A stretch of 64,000 nucleotides of DNA. It comes from Fuerstiella sp. Lineage in GTDB: Bacteria; Planctomycetota; Planctomycetia; Planctomycetales; Planctomycetaceae. Positions 28,822-37,444 of the stretch are shown piece after piece. The stretch is from the NCBI GenBank assembly GCA_029245955.1, contig JAQWOH010000025.1, positions 154,645 through 218,644 of the forward strand. Direction: 5' to 3'. Each line of letters starts with the position of its first letter. Positions within the stretch are counted from its first letter, which is position 1. The notes under the pieces are model-generated. The model saw nothing but the letters and a program-made list of their open reading frames with translations. It had not been told where the DNA came from and ran no database searches. Both the position numbers and the translations under genes were made by a program.

Positions 28822-29772
28822 CTATGCAAAGAAGAATGTTTCTTCCGCTGTTGTACGCAGCAGTTGACGGCGTTCTGCGTCCGTGACGAAGTCGATGACG
28901 TCGCGAATCAGCCCGATGGACGCCGGGTAATTGTTCTCTCCATCAAGCTGATAGGGGCAATCACTGGCCCACATCAGTCGATCCGCTCCAAACACTTCAT
29001 AAAGCCGCTTGATCATCGGAATCAATTCGTGATGAGGCGGCTTTTTTTCACCCAGTGCGTAGTACGCTGAGATCTTGATTTTGACGTGCCTGTGCTGTGC
29101 GAGAGCACACAGTTGATTCACTTCGGCTTCGCGAATCTGTCCGTCTATTCCCACTCGGCCGAAATGATCAATCACCACCGGGGTGTCGGGGTGTCGCTGG
29201 CAGGCCGCAGCGACCTCAGGCAGATTGGCGGGATTGACCAGACAGCACATCGGCTGCCGTGTTTCAGCCGCTGTCTGCCACATTTCCGTCATGCCATCAG
29301 TTTGCAGCCAGTCGGTGATTCCCATGCGCGGCACAATACGGAATCCTGTGACACCCTGCGCCATAAGCTGTCGCATCGCCCTGCCCGCATTTGGCCGCAG
29401 GTCGTCGACCATTCCTACGACGCGAAAGACCGAAGGATGCCGTCGCCACGCATCCGTCAGATACGAGGTGTCATAGCCGTGGAACAGCGTGTGCTGAATT
29501 AATACGACTCGTCCCACTCCGGCGGGACGAGCGACAGCCATCAGTTCGTCGGCTGTGAAGCTTTTTGGCGCAAGGTCCTCAACTGTCATACCTGGCTGCA
29601 GTTTGCTGCGGCTGATGTCCGGCGTCCAGATATGTGAATGGGCATCGATCCACGGAGCGTCTTTGAAGGCGGCTGCACCAGCGGCGCCTTCAGTACCAAG
29701 CACGGACGTTCCCACGGCAGCAACTCCCCCGGCAAGAACAGTTCTGCGCGATACGGATGAATCTGAAGGCAT
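28822..29772 (-). CDS. Tat-exported amidohydrolase (Amidohydrolase_2 family)
   Basis: A 316-residue TIM-barrel hydrolase. The N-terminus has a twin-arginine signal (SRRTVLAGGVAAVG). A metal-binding DAHSHIW follows at ~residue 44. Later parts show PVVIDHFGRVGIDG (around 190) and FGADRLMWASDCPYQ near 265, typical of the PF04909 amidohydrolase group that includes dicarboxylate hydrolases and decarboxylase-like enzymes. The ATG at 29772 has GGGAG nine bases upstream; upstream in-frame Met codons lack this. Substrate unknown; hydrolysis of a lactone or cyclic acid is plausible. It diverges from the flagellar run. Confidence 0.88.
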   Translation of the reverse strand: MPSDSSVSRRTVLAGGVAAVGTSVLGTEGAAGAAAFKDAPWIDAHSHIWTPDISRSKLQPGMTVEDLAPKSFTADELMAVARPAGVGRVVLIQHTLFHGYDTSYLTDAWRRHPSVFRVVGMVDDLRPNAGRAMRQLMAQGVTGFRIVPRMGITDWLQTDGMTEMWQTAAETRQPMCCLVNPANLPEVAAACQRHPDTPVVIDHFGRVGIDGQIREAEVNQLCALAQHRHVKIKISAYYALGEKKPPHHELIPMIKRLYEVFGADRLMWASDCPYQLDGENNYPASIGLIRDVIDFVTDAERRQLLRTTAEETFFFA

Positions 29773-30003
29773 AGCGAATGCTCCCGTGAAAGACTGACGG
29801 TCTGACATATGTGTCGATTCTGGGCGGAATAAGACAGCCAAATTTAATCTTCCGGACTCGCTGTGTCGAGGCTGCGGGACTTGAGTGTTATCCCTCAGGG
29901 AGTGCGGGGAATCACTGCACAGCGGTGCCCGGTCCCCTCCGCGCGAAGCTTTGCGGGTTGTATTGATTGCACCAGTCACACGACATGTTCCGATTCTGAT
30001 GAC

Positions 30004-30366
30004 ATGTCTATTCAGACCCCACAAGTTGATCTGCTGACACGTCTGCTTGCTGCTTCTGAGCAGCGGCAACAGGTGATCAGTAATAACATCGCCAATGTCA
30101 ATACGCCCGAATATCGGAGTCTGGAACTTCAGTTTGAAAACGCCCTGGCGGCGGAAATTACAAGAAAAGAGAAGCCGACAGGAAGTCCTGCAGCGGCTTC
30201 CGTAACACACGCACAGGGGCTGGCCGCACGAGCGGACGGCAATAATGTTGATATTGATCGGGAACTTGGACTCTTGAACAAGAATGCCATGCTACAACAG
30301 TTATATCTGCAGCTGATTGGCACAGATATGAATCAAATGAGACGGGCTATGGAGGGCGGACCGTAA
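30004..30366 (+). CDS. flgB: flagellar basal-body rod protein FlgB
   Basis: A 120-residue rod protein. The rod-family N-terminal motif is clear: QVISNNIANVNTPEYRSLELQF (near residues 24-45). The C-terminal helix (MLQQLYLQLIGTDMNQMRRA) is the usual partner of the N-terminal helix. It forms the proximal rod in the periplasm on top of the MS ring. It heads a run with flgC, fliE, fliF and fliG in the canonical bacterial order. The ATG at 30004 was chosen because the family's N-terminus begins there. Confidence 0.95.
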   Translation: MSIQTPQVDLLTRLLAASEQRQQVISNNIANVNTPEYRSLELQFENALAAEITRKEKPTGSPAAASVTHAQGLAARADGNNVDIDRELGLLNKNAMLQQLYLQLIGTDMNQMRRAMEGGP

Positions 30367-30409
30367 GCGACGGTTGGCAAGAAGTGAAAGACTGAACGGG
30401 GGAAGCAAC

Positions 30410-30859
30410 ATGTCGTTGGAAAGAATCCTTTCCGGTATGCAGATCAGTGCATCCGGGCTGGCGGGGGAACGACTCCGCATGGAGGTCGTGGCGCATAATA
30501 TCGCCAACGCACATTCGACCAGCACGCCGGGCGGTGGACCGTATCGCCGTCAACGCGTGAGCTTTCAGTCAGCCATGGATCGGTTTGCGGTGGGGACAGG
30601 GCATACTGAAGCCCCGGAACTTGGTGGCGTCCGGATTGTCGGCATCTCGCCGGACGACTCTCCGTTGCCACAGATTTACGACCCCGGGCATCCGGATGCA
30701 CAGGCCGATGGATATGTTTTGATGCCAAACGTGACTTTGCCGCACGAAATGGTCGATCTGGTGACCGCTACCCGGGCTTACGAAGCCAACCTGAAGTCGA
30801 TGGAATCATTTCGGCAGATGGCGGAACAGGCACTGTCACTGTTACGCGGACTGGGGTAG
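30410..30859 (+). CDS. flgC: flagellar basal-body rod protein FlgC
   Basis: A 149-residue rod protein. The N-terminus has GMQISASGLAGERLRMEVVA followed by HNIANAHSTSTPGGGPYRRQ. The C-terminus carries the conserved LVTATRAYEANLKSMESF. Length matches FlgC. The ATG at 30410 has GGGGGAAG just upstream, better than the TTG at 30374. It is 43 bases after flgB and is assembled with FlgB, FlgF and FliE as the proximal rod. Confidence 0.95.
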   Translation: MSLERILSGMQISASGLAGERLRMEVVAHNIANAHSTSTPGGGPYRRQRVSFQSAMDRFAVGTGHTEAPELGGVRIVGISPDDSPLPQIYDPGHPDAQADGYVLMPNVTLPHEMVDLVTATRAYEANLKSMESFRQMAEQALSLLRGLG

Positions 30860-30973
30860 TCGGTGACACCTTGCTGTCTCTCATTAAGACAGTGTGGCAT
30901 CTAGTATCTGGCCCTGTTGGGAGCCTGTGGCAGCAAGAATTCTGAGACAGCGAATCGAGTGATAGTCGAAATC

Positions 30974-31279
30974 ATGGCCTTGCCAATTTCAGCAATTAGT
31001 TCAGTCGGAACCAGCTCGTCCACTGCCCAGTCAGCCGGGGTGGGTAAAGGTGGTCACGAACTGCCGTTCTCCGATCTGATCAATGACCTTATTCAGGATA
31101 CCAATAATCAGCAGGGGCGAGTGGAGGAAAGCGTCAAACAGCTGATCACGGGAGAAACCGACAGTATTCATGACGTGGTGCTGACTGCTTCACAGGCAGA
31201 CCTTGCATTTCGTCTGGTGATGGAGATTCGAGACCGTCTGATCGCTTCGTATCAGGAAGTCATGCGAATGCAGATGTAG
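30974..31279 (+). CDS. fliE: flagellar hook-basal body protein FliE
   Basis: A 101-residue protein. FliE signatures include FSDLINDLIQDTNNQQGRVEE and the C-terminal ADLAFRLVMEIRDRLIASYQEVMRMQM (split here as LAFRLVMEIRDRLI, then YQEVMRMQM). It joins the MS ring to the rod. The ATG at 30974 gives the normal length; the frame is open upstream to 30917 without family similarity. It lies 11 bases ahead of fliF, so the two are co-transcribed. Confidence 0.93.
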   Translation: MALPISAISSVGTSSSTAQSAGVGKGGHELPFSDLINDLIQDTNNQQGRVEESVKQLITGETDSIHDVVLTASQADLAFRLVMEIRDRLIASYQEVMRMQM

Positions 31280-31290
31280 GGTGAGAATAG

Positions 31291-32850
31291 ATGGCATTGT
31301 TCGATACATTCAAACAACAGATTCAGACCCTTTGGAGTCGCTGGACCAACGCGCAACGCGCTGGCATCAGTGCAGCTGCAGTTGCGTGCGTCGCTGGCGT
31401 GATTGGTACGTTTGTCTGGGCAACTCGAGCCGACTACGTCGTACTGCTGGACCGGCTTTCACCGCAACGTGCTGCGGAGATGGTGGGCGTACTGGAAACT
31501 GCACAGATCGACACTGAACTGAACTTTTCCGGTTCAGCGATTTCAGTCCCTCGCAGTGACGTCAGTCGGGCACGACTGGCGCTAAGCGATATCTGGGAAC
31601 CGGACGGAGAGTCCGGTGTCGCCATGTCCGGAGCGTTTCCCGGTTCGCCCAGTGAAGAGGAAGATCGACGCCGTCGACAACTGGAATCCCGAATCGCGAA
31701 GTCCGTTTCACAGATACGAGGTGTTCGCTCAGCGACCGTGCATATCGGCATGCCCGATCCTTCACCTTTCGTTGACGAGCAGACGCCGACAACAGCCAGC
31801 ATCATTATCGATGCTGCTTCTTCCGGCATTACGGCTGCTACTGCGCATAGTATTATCTCTATGGTGTCGAGCGCCGTGGAAGGTCTGTCTCCTGACAGTA
31901 TCTCGCTGATGGACACCGCCGGTCGACAGTTTAACGTGTCCAACGGGATTGGTTCGACGATGGACGGCCACCTTGAATACACGCGGCGTGTGGAATCGAA
32001 ACTGGCTACCAAGGCCCGTTCGATGCTGACACTGCTGCTGGGAGAAGGAATGTCTGATGTTGTGGTGACTGCGGAAATTGACTTTCGGGAATCCACAACG
32101 ACTCAGCAGACATTTGATCCGGACGGCAAGGTTAAGAGAACAGAGAACATTGAAACAATAACTCAGACCGGCGGCGTTCTGCCTGGGGGCGCAGTCGGCA
32201 TCGCTGCCAATACGGGGCAACTGGGTGGCGGTGGCGCCGCCGCTCCCGATGATGCATCCTACAAGAAGGAAATCATTTCTGCAGACTATGACAATGCCAG
32301 CACGGAAGAAGTGACTCGGGATAACCCTGGAAAGATTATCCGACTGACGGTTGCCGCTATCGTTGACCTGACACCGCCGGCAGCGGTGCCTGGTGCAGCT
32401 GCACCGGCGCCAGTCGCAGCGGCAGTGAACGTCACACAGATTGAAGATATCATCAAGCAGGCTGTTGGCTACGACGCGGTTCGTGGCGATGAAATTCAGG
32501 TCGTGAATGCTGTTCTGGCGGGCGGTCCGCCCGCCGAGGCTGCCCCTGATATCCTCACCATGTACCAGCAGTACGAGCCTCTGATTCAGACAGTTGTAAC
32601 GTCACTGATTGCCGGCATCGCATTTCTGCTGGGCTTCTTGTTGCTGAAGAAGATGAAACCCGTGTTGGTCGATGATACATCAGGTGAACAGACGCTGACG
32701 GTAGAGGAAATGCAGCAACTCGCGGCGCTGTCGGATCAGGCAAAATCAAATCCCGAAGTGGCGGCGAAGATACTGGCGGCGTGGGTTGGTGCGGAGGAGG
32801 AGCAGACCGAGACATCTGATTCGGTGTTGCCTGCTTCCAGGGCGGCATGA
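31291..32850 (+). CDS. fliF: flagellar MS-ring protein FliF
   Basis: A 519-residue inner-membrane protein that builds the MS ring. Transmembrane helix 1 is near residues 24-46 (GISAAAVACVAGVIGTFVWA). The periplasmic ring-building motifs are RRRQLESRIAKSVSQIRGVRSATVHI (residues ~127-152) and the YckC/FliF-type domain after that. An acidic/Gly-rich loop lies at ~275-320, and helix 2 near residues 430-450. The C-terminal cytosolic tail that binds FliG holds LTVEEMQQLAALSDQAKSNP and AKILAAWVG. The length is a little shorter than the ~550 typical of enterics. Confidence 0.96.
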   Translation: MALFDTFKQQIQTLWSRWTNAQRAGISAAAVACVAGVIGTFVWATRADYVVLLDRLSPQRAAEMVGVLETAQIDTELNFSGSAISVPRSDVSRARLALSDIWEPDGESGVAMSGAFPGSPSEEEDRRRRQLESRIAKSVSQIRGVRSATVHIGMPDPSPFVDEQTPTTASIIIDAASSGITAATAHSIISMVSSAVEGLSPDSISLMDTAGRQFNVSNGIGSTMDGHLEYTRRVESKLATKARSMLTLLLGEGMSDVVVTAEIDFRESTTTQQTFDPDGKVKRTENIETITQTGGVLPGGAVGIAANTGQLGGGGAAAPDDASYKKEIISADYDNASTEEVTRDNPGKIIRLTVAAIVDLTPPAAVPGAAAPAPVAAAVNVTQIEDIIKQAVGYDAVRGDEIQVVNAVLAGGPPAEAAPDILTMYQQYEPLIQTVVTSLIAGIAFLLGFLLLKKMKPVLVDDTSGEQTLTVEEMQQLAALSDQAKSNPEVAAKILAAWVGAEEEQTETSDSVLPASRAA

Positions 32851-32920
32851 GGAACACACCAGCCTGGCAGGGAGCCAACGGAGACATTCGCAGTTCAAAA
32901 TCAACTTCTGACAAATTGTC

Positions 32921-33874
32921 GTGACTGACCGAAAACAACAATCTGTGGCACTATTGAAATTGCTCGGCGAGGACACCGCCGAAGCGGTGCTGTCACACAT
33001 GCCTTCTGAATATGCAGACGATATTCGTTCGCAGATCCGGGCCGAATCGGGCTCTGGTATGAGAACCAGACAGAAACGCGCTCTGCTGAAGGACTTTGAA
33101 TGGTTCTTTGATTTCGCTCTGAAGTCATCACCGCGAAGCATGAACGTCTTTGACGACGAGTCGGCTGATCAGCAGGAAGGTGAGAACGATGAAGCGACGG
33201 TGAAGATCCGACTGACCGGCAACGCGATGAAGGACATTCATCTGCTCAGCATTCATCAGCTGTCCGGAGCACTGGAGACGGAACAACCGCGAACCATCGC
33301 GATTCTGCTGAACAATGTTCCTCCTGAGCTGGCTGCCAATGTGTTGAGTCTGTTCGCTGATGAGTTGCGGGAAAACGTTGCTCGTCAGCTGTCAAAAGAA
33401 CAAAACGCTCCGCCGCTGCTGGTGGATCGAATTGCTCGGGCGACGGTTCAGCGTGGAGTGACGCTGCCTGCGGGGCCGAAGGACCGTCGTGATCATGCTG
33501 ACCGACTGGGAGAAGTTCTGAGAGCCGTGCCGAAGTCCTATCGCAAAACGATGATGGAAGCTATTGAACAGGAAGACGCGGATCTCAGCAAGGCGCTGAT
33601 GAGGAGGCTGTACCGATTTGACGACATCGTCGATCTGGACCCGAAGATTGTGCAGCAGATACTGGGAGAAATCGATGGTACGACACTGACAACTGCGATG
33701 TTCGAAGCGGATGAGAGAATCGTAGAAAAAATCATGGAGAATCTTTCCCGGCGAGCCCGTTTGACCATTGAGGAGGAATTAGAGTTCATGACTCGTGTCC
33801 CTGAGTCGAAGGTCACCGCGGCGCGCGAGACAGTGTCAGAACTGATCGCGAAAACCGATCAGGAAAATGAGTAG
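32921..33874 (+). CDS. fliG: flagellar motor switch protein FliG
   Basis: A 317-residue cytosolic rotor protein that links FliF to FliM and carries the torque-generating C-terminal helix. The middle and C-terminal domains are recognisable: LSGALETEQPRTIAILLNNVPPELAA in the middle (EQPRTIA), and FRRF-like RLYRFDDIVDLDPKIVQQIL with RRARLTIEEELEFM near the end, where charged rotor residues sit. The start is GTG, 70 bases after fliF. It is slightly shorter than the ~330 residues of most FliG proteins; the N-terminal domain looks diverged but present. Confidence 0.92.
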   Translation: MTDRKQQSVALLKLLGEDTAEAVLSHMPSEYADDIRSQIRAESGSGMRTRQKRALLKDFEWFFDFALKSSPRSMNVFDDESADQQEGENDEATVKIRLTGNAMKDIHLLSIHQLSGALETEQPRTIAILLNNVPPELAANVLSLFADELRENVARQLSKEQNAPPLLVDRIARATVQRGVTLPAGPKDRRDHADRLGEVLRAVPKSYRKTMMEAIEQEDADLSKALMRRLYRFDDIVDLDPKIVQQILGEIDGTTLTTAMFEADERIVEKIMENLSRRARLTIEEELEFMTRVPESKVTAARETVSELIAKTDQENE

Positions 33875-33883
33875 GGGGCGGTT

Positions 33884-34540
33884 ATGCAGCAACCTTATCG
33901 CATCGTTCTGTCGCAGTCACCGGTCTCTGTAAGGATTGTGACGGTCACGTCGCAACCGGTAATCGGAAGACTGGTAAAGGAACCAGCACCTGCCGGGCCT
34001 TCAAATGAGGAACGGATTGCTGAGCAGTTGAACTACCTTCAAGAGCTGTTGAACGATATTGGCACAGCCATTGAAGAGTTGCAGCAGCAGCATCGGGAAT
34101 CGCTTACGGAGATGCAGCAGACGACTGTTGAACTCTCCGTTGCAGCGGCCTCCTGGATAGTCGGGGCGGCCATCGACGCGGACGTCTTTGCGGTGGACGA
34201 CCTTGTGGAGTCTATGGTGCGACATCTGCACAAAGAGCAGCCCGTGAGGATCTTCCTGAATCCGGAAGATGCGTCATTGCTGAGTCAGCTGATCGAAAAC
34301 TCAGAAGCGCACCGACTGGTGGATGCGGACGTCGAAGTTGCATCTGACGTCGAATTGACACGAGGAAACTGCCGAGTCCAATCGGCTCGAACCACACTGA
34401 TCACAGACCTTGATGACCGACTGGCGGACATTCGTCGGATCTGGATGGAGAACCTAAATGAAACTCAGACTGAACGTCGAGCAGATGACCCGGCTGGCCG
34501 GGGATTCCGCCGCTTTCCGGACCGTCGGCACACTGCGTAG
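33884..34540 (+). CDS. fliH: flagellar export apparatus protein FliH (stator of the FliI ATPase)
   Basis: A 218-residue FliH-like protein. A coiled-coil region at residues ~40-85 (EQLNYLQELLNDIGTAIEEL) leads into the V-ATPase-E-like C-terminal fold (AVDDLVESMVRHLHKEQPVRIFLNP, then LTRGNCRVQSARTTLITD). It inhibits and anchors FliI. The reading frame runs 83 bases into fliI, so the last ~28 residues (Arg/Asp-rich) are read out of frame with the start of FliI and look like an added, unconserved tail. Position between fliG and fliI is canonical. Confidence 0.85.
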   Translation: MQQPYRIVLSQSPVSVRIVTVTSQPVIGRLVKEPAPAGPSNEERIAEQLNYLQELLNDIGTAIEELQQQHRESLTEMQQTTVELSVAAASWIVGAAIDADVFAVDDLVESMVRHLHKEQPVRIFLNPEDASLLSQLIENSEAHRLVDADVEVASDVELTRGNCRVQSARTTLITDLDDRLADIRRIWMENLNETQTERRADDPAGRGFRRFPDRRHTA

Positions 34541-35777
34541 CGCTCGAGGACTGCTGCGCGCGTCGCTGCCGGCAGCGGTTGGCGAGGCGTGCCGTCTGCG
34601 TTTGCCCGGTGGTGAAATGCTGACTGCGGAAGTGGTCGGTTTTGACGACCACGAATCTCAATTGATGTGCTTCGACGCCTCTGTCGGCCTGCGTCCTGGA
34701 CTTGAAGTGACCGCCCTCGGTCAGAAACGTCGTGTGCCTGTCGGTGACCAGCTTCTCGGGCGAGTGCTGGACGGTCTGGGGCGTCCTGTTGACGGCATGG
34801 GGCCGATTCTGTGCGCACAGTCGCGGCCGGAGGAAGCGACTGTCCCTGCCGCTATGAACCGCAATCGTATTCAGGAACCACTCATCACAGGACAGCGCGT
34901 GATCGACGGACTGATCAGTATTGGCCGTGGCCAGCGCGTGGGACTGTTTGCCGGCAGTGGTGTGGGAAAAAGCACGTTGCTGGGAGAAATAGCCAAGGGG
35001 GCCAACGCTGACGTAAATGTGATCGTGCTGGTGGGTGAACGAGGTCGGGAAGTGCGGCCGTTCATCGAAGACTGTCTGGGTGATGAGGGCCGAAAACAGT
35101 CGGTCGTGGTCGTTGCGACATCGGATCAGACGCCCCTGATGCGAATCAAGTCCGTGCTGACGGCAGTCACCATCGCGGAAAGTTTTCGTGATGACGGAAA
35201 GGATGTGCTGTTCTTTCTGGACAGTGTGACTCGTCTGGCAATGGCACAGCGGGAGCTGGGGCTGCTGCTGGATGAACCGGCCGGAAGTCGTGGATATCCG
35301 CCCTCTGTGCAGTCGCTGATGGCCAGCGTTCTGGAACGTTTGGGGGCCGGGGTGCAGGGCACAATCACGGGGCTTATTACTGTTCTGGTCGAAGGTGACG
35401 ACATGGATGAACCCATTGCCGATGCAGCTCGATCGATTCTGGATGGTCACATCGTGCTGTCTCGAAAGCTGGCGACTGCCGGGCATTTTCCTTCCGTCGA
35501 TGCTCTTGAAAGTATCAGTCGTTTGTTTCGTGACGTCACTGTGCCGGGACATCAGGCAGCTGCCACAAAAGTTCGAAACATGATGGCGACCTATCGTGAG
35601 ATGGAGGATCTCATTCAGATCGGCGCCTATCGGGTCGGGACATCGCCAAAGGTGGACCGAGCTATTCAGCTGGCACCAGCGATCGAAAAGTTTCTGCAGC
35701 AGGAGGTGAACGAACAATCGTCGTGGGAACAGACACTCGAACAAATCCAGAACCTGGCCGATGCGTGGCCATTTTAA
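34458..35777 (+). CDS. fliI: flagellum-specific export ATPase FliI
   Basis: A 439-residue F1-beta-like ATPase that powers or regulates type III export of flagellar parts. Walker A is at ~165-173 (AGSGVGKST), Walker B region VLFFLDSVTRLAMAQRE, followed by the catalytic-loop motif GSRGYPPSVQS. The N-terminal beta-barrel (~1-90) is normal. The ATG has GGAG seven bases upstream. The start lies inside fliH, with an 83-base overlap that is unusually long; coupled translation is likely. The C-terminus ends normally four bases before fliJ. Confidence 0.97.
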   Translation: MKLRLNVEQMTRLAGDSAAFRTVGTLRSARGLLRASLPAAVGEACRLRLPGGEMLTAEVVGFDDHESQLMCFDASVGLRPGLEVTALGQKRRVPVGDQLLGRVLDGLGRPVDGMGPILCAQSRPEEATVPAAMNRNRIQEPLITGQRVIDGLISIGRGQRVGLFAGSGVGKSTLLGEIAKGANADVNVIVLVGERGREVRPFIEDCLGDEGRKQSVVVVATSDQTPLMRIKSVLTAVTIAESFRDDGKDVLFFLDSVTRLAMAQRELGLLLDEPAGSRGYPPSVQSLMASVLERLGAGVQGTITGLITVLVEGDDMDEPIADAARSILDGHIVLSRKLATAGHFPSVDALESISRLFRDVTVPGHQAAATKVRNMMATYREMEDLIQIGAYRVGTSPKVDRAIQLAPAIEKFLQQEVNEQSSWEQTLEQIQNLADAWPF

Positions 35778-35780
35778 GAA

Positions 35781-36302
35781 ATGAAACGTTTCCAGTCACG
35801 AATTGAGTCACTTCGAAAAGTACGGCAGCAGGCGGAACAGCTGGCGAAGCTGGAAGCCGCCGTATGCCAGGGCGAACAGGCAAAAGCAGACCGTCAGGTG
35901 GAATCTTTATATCAGCAACTGGCGTCGATACAGGGCCGCAGCGTTCAGGAAACAGGTGGTAATACTTCTGCCGCAATGCTGCAGTCGCTGGCAAACGCAT
36001 CACTGCTGGCAGAATCAGAATTAAACCACGCTCGGGACATACAACAACAGGCGGCCAAGGCGGTCATTCAGGCCGTGGCGGTGGTCGCTCACGCAAAAAC
36101 GCAGCTGAATATTGTGGATGACTTTCGTGAGCGTGAACTTATCACATATCAGAAAGAGCAGAGAAGTCAGGAAGAGAACACGCGTCAGGATACAAATAAT
36201 CGGCGACGACAACGATCAATGAGACAGAACAACGGTGTCGGTGCGACTCGACAGACGCCGTATCGGGCGGACGATATCACGACTGAACAGCTTCCGAATT
36301 AA
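35781..36302 (+). CDS. fliJ: flagellar export chaperone FliJ-like
   Basis: A 173-residue, almost all-helical protein that starts directly after fliI. N-terminal KRFQSRIESLRKVRQQAEQ is the usual FliJ opening, and the rest is long coiled coil (residues ~15-145) with a polar tail. FliJ is a FliI-ring central stalk protein and chaperone escort. Sequence conservation in the family is low, so the assignment rests on position, length and coiled-coil nature. Confidence 0.8.
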   Translation: MKRFQSRIESLRKVRQQAEQLAKLEAAVCQGEQAKADRQVESLYQQLASIQGRSVQETGGNTSAAMLQSLANASLLAESELNHARDIQQQAAKAVIQAVAVVAHAKTQLNIVDDFRERELITYQKEQRSQEENTRQDTNNRRRQRSMRQNNGVGATRQTPYRADDITTEQLPN

Positions 36303-36329
36303 GAAGTAGATTCGTGGGAAGGTGAAGCG

Positions 36330-37142
36330 ATGAAGAAGATTTTGATGCTTGGACTCTATGGAGCACTGATTCTTGGTGCGTCGGCCGGAGGGTCGTGGTT
36401 TCTGGTTTCGAATAAGAAGGCGAAAGATGATGCGGCCAGCGAACCCACGGATCCATTGACACAGTCAACAGCTGCGCTCGCGTCTCCCGTGGATGTGACC
36501 CGCCCACTGTCTGATGGAGCCGAAGATGATCTTCCGGTCGCAGTCCGACCGGGGGAAATGAGCGTCGAGGAAATCGTCCGCTACGGGCTGGGACTGAAGA
36601 CTCGTGAAGCCCTTATTCGCTCGCGGGAGGAATCTCTGCAGCGTACGGAAGCTCAGTATCGTCTTGTGCTGGCCGACATCGACGGCGAGCAAAAGGAGAT
36701 CGGAGGTCTGGTGGCCCAGGGTCGCGACCAGCGTCTTGCGACGGAAAAACTGCTGACTCAGGCTCAGCAGGAAAGAGCCAAGAGCGAAGAGTTACTGAAA
36801 CAGATGGAAGACGCAAAGCAGAAACAGGAACTGGAAAAACAGAAGGCCGCCCGCGACCCGGCAGCCGCCGCAGGTGTGAAGAATACCGAAGTGGATTACG
36901 AGGCGAGAGTCAAAGAGGGGGCAACGATGTTAGCGGGAATGGAGGCCGAGAATGCGGCGGTCGTACTGCGAGATTTTGCCAATAGTGGTGATATGGAGCG
37001 TGCCGTGGAACTTCTGGCGACGCTGGAAGAACGCCCCGCTTCAGCTGTCCTGGATGCTCTAATGACCGAAGATCCCAAGCTGGGTGCTGAGTTCATCGAG
37101 CAGGTGTTGCAACGAAAGACCACCGTCAAAGCCACGAAGTAG
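36330..37142 (+). CDS. MotE-like flagellar protein (MgtE-N-like domain, coiled coil)
   Basis: A 270-residue membrane-anchored protein. A single transmembrane segment lies at residues ~4-25, a Ser/Ala-rich linker to ~75, a long coiled coil from ~95 to 180 (REESLQRTEAQYRLVLADI, QAQQERAKSEELLKQMEDA), and a C-terminal helical domain (MLAGMEAENAAVVLRDFANSG, ASAVLDALMTEDP) like the MgtE N-terminal/FliG-middle fold seen in MotE, the motility chaperone that stabilises MotC in alphaproteobacteria. A good GGAAGG precedes the ATG. Gene position among flagellar genes fits. Exact function here is inferred. Confidence 0.7.
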   Translation: MKKILMLGLYGALILGASAGGSWFLVSNKKAKDDAASEPTDPLTQSTAALASPVDVTRPLSDGAEDDLPVAVRPGEMSVEEIVRYGLGLKTREALIRSREESLQRTEAQYRLVLADIDGEQKEIGGLVAQGRDQRLATEKLLTQAQQERAKSEELLKQMEDAKQKQELEKQKAARDPAAAAGVKNTEVDYEARVKEGATMLAGMEAENAAVVLRDFANSGDMERAVELLATLEERPASAVLDALMTEDPKLGAEFIEQVLQRKTTVKATK

Positions 37143-37157
37143 AAACGGTGATGAATC

Positions 37158-37427
37158 ATGGATGTGCTTGAAGTTGTGGAAATTGGGCGGGATCTGCTGG
37201 TGACGGCCATGTGGCTGGCCGGTCCGCCCGTGTTTATCAGTCTGTTAGTGGGGCTGGCTGTCAGTATTTTTCAAACCGTCACCAGTGTTCAGGAGCAGAC
37301 GCTGTCGTTCGCTCCGCGCATTGTAGCGGTGGGTGTGGTCCTGGTGGTGACCCTGCCGTGGATGCTGACATTGACGTCATCGTTCACTATGCGAATGGTG
37401 GAACGAATGGTTCTGGTCACTCAGTAG
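37158..37427 (+). CDS. fliQ: flagellar type III export gate protein FliQ
   Basis: An 89-residue protein with two transmembrane helices (residues ~15-38 and ~53-75). Family motifs: VGLAVSIFQTVTSVQEQTLSFAP (around residues 28-50; the stretch FQTVTSVQEQTLSF is nearly universal). It forms part of the FliPQR core of the export gate. The next genes are fliR and flhB; fliP, which usually precedes fliQ, is not in the window. Confidence 0.95.
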   Translation: MDVLEVVEIGRDLLVTAMWLAGPPVFISLLVGLAVSIFQTVTSVQEQTLSFAPRIVAVGVVLVVTLPWMLTLTSSFTMRMVERMVLVTQ

Positions 37428-37444
37428 CAAAGGAAACGTGGACG

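Noticed and set aside
34401..35744. A 447-codon open frame on the minus strand
   Set aside because: It is fully antisense to fliI, whose motifs are unmistakable. Its Cys/His/Gln-rich text matches no family and is a codon-bias artefact.
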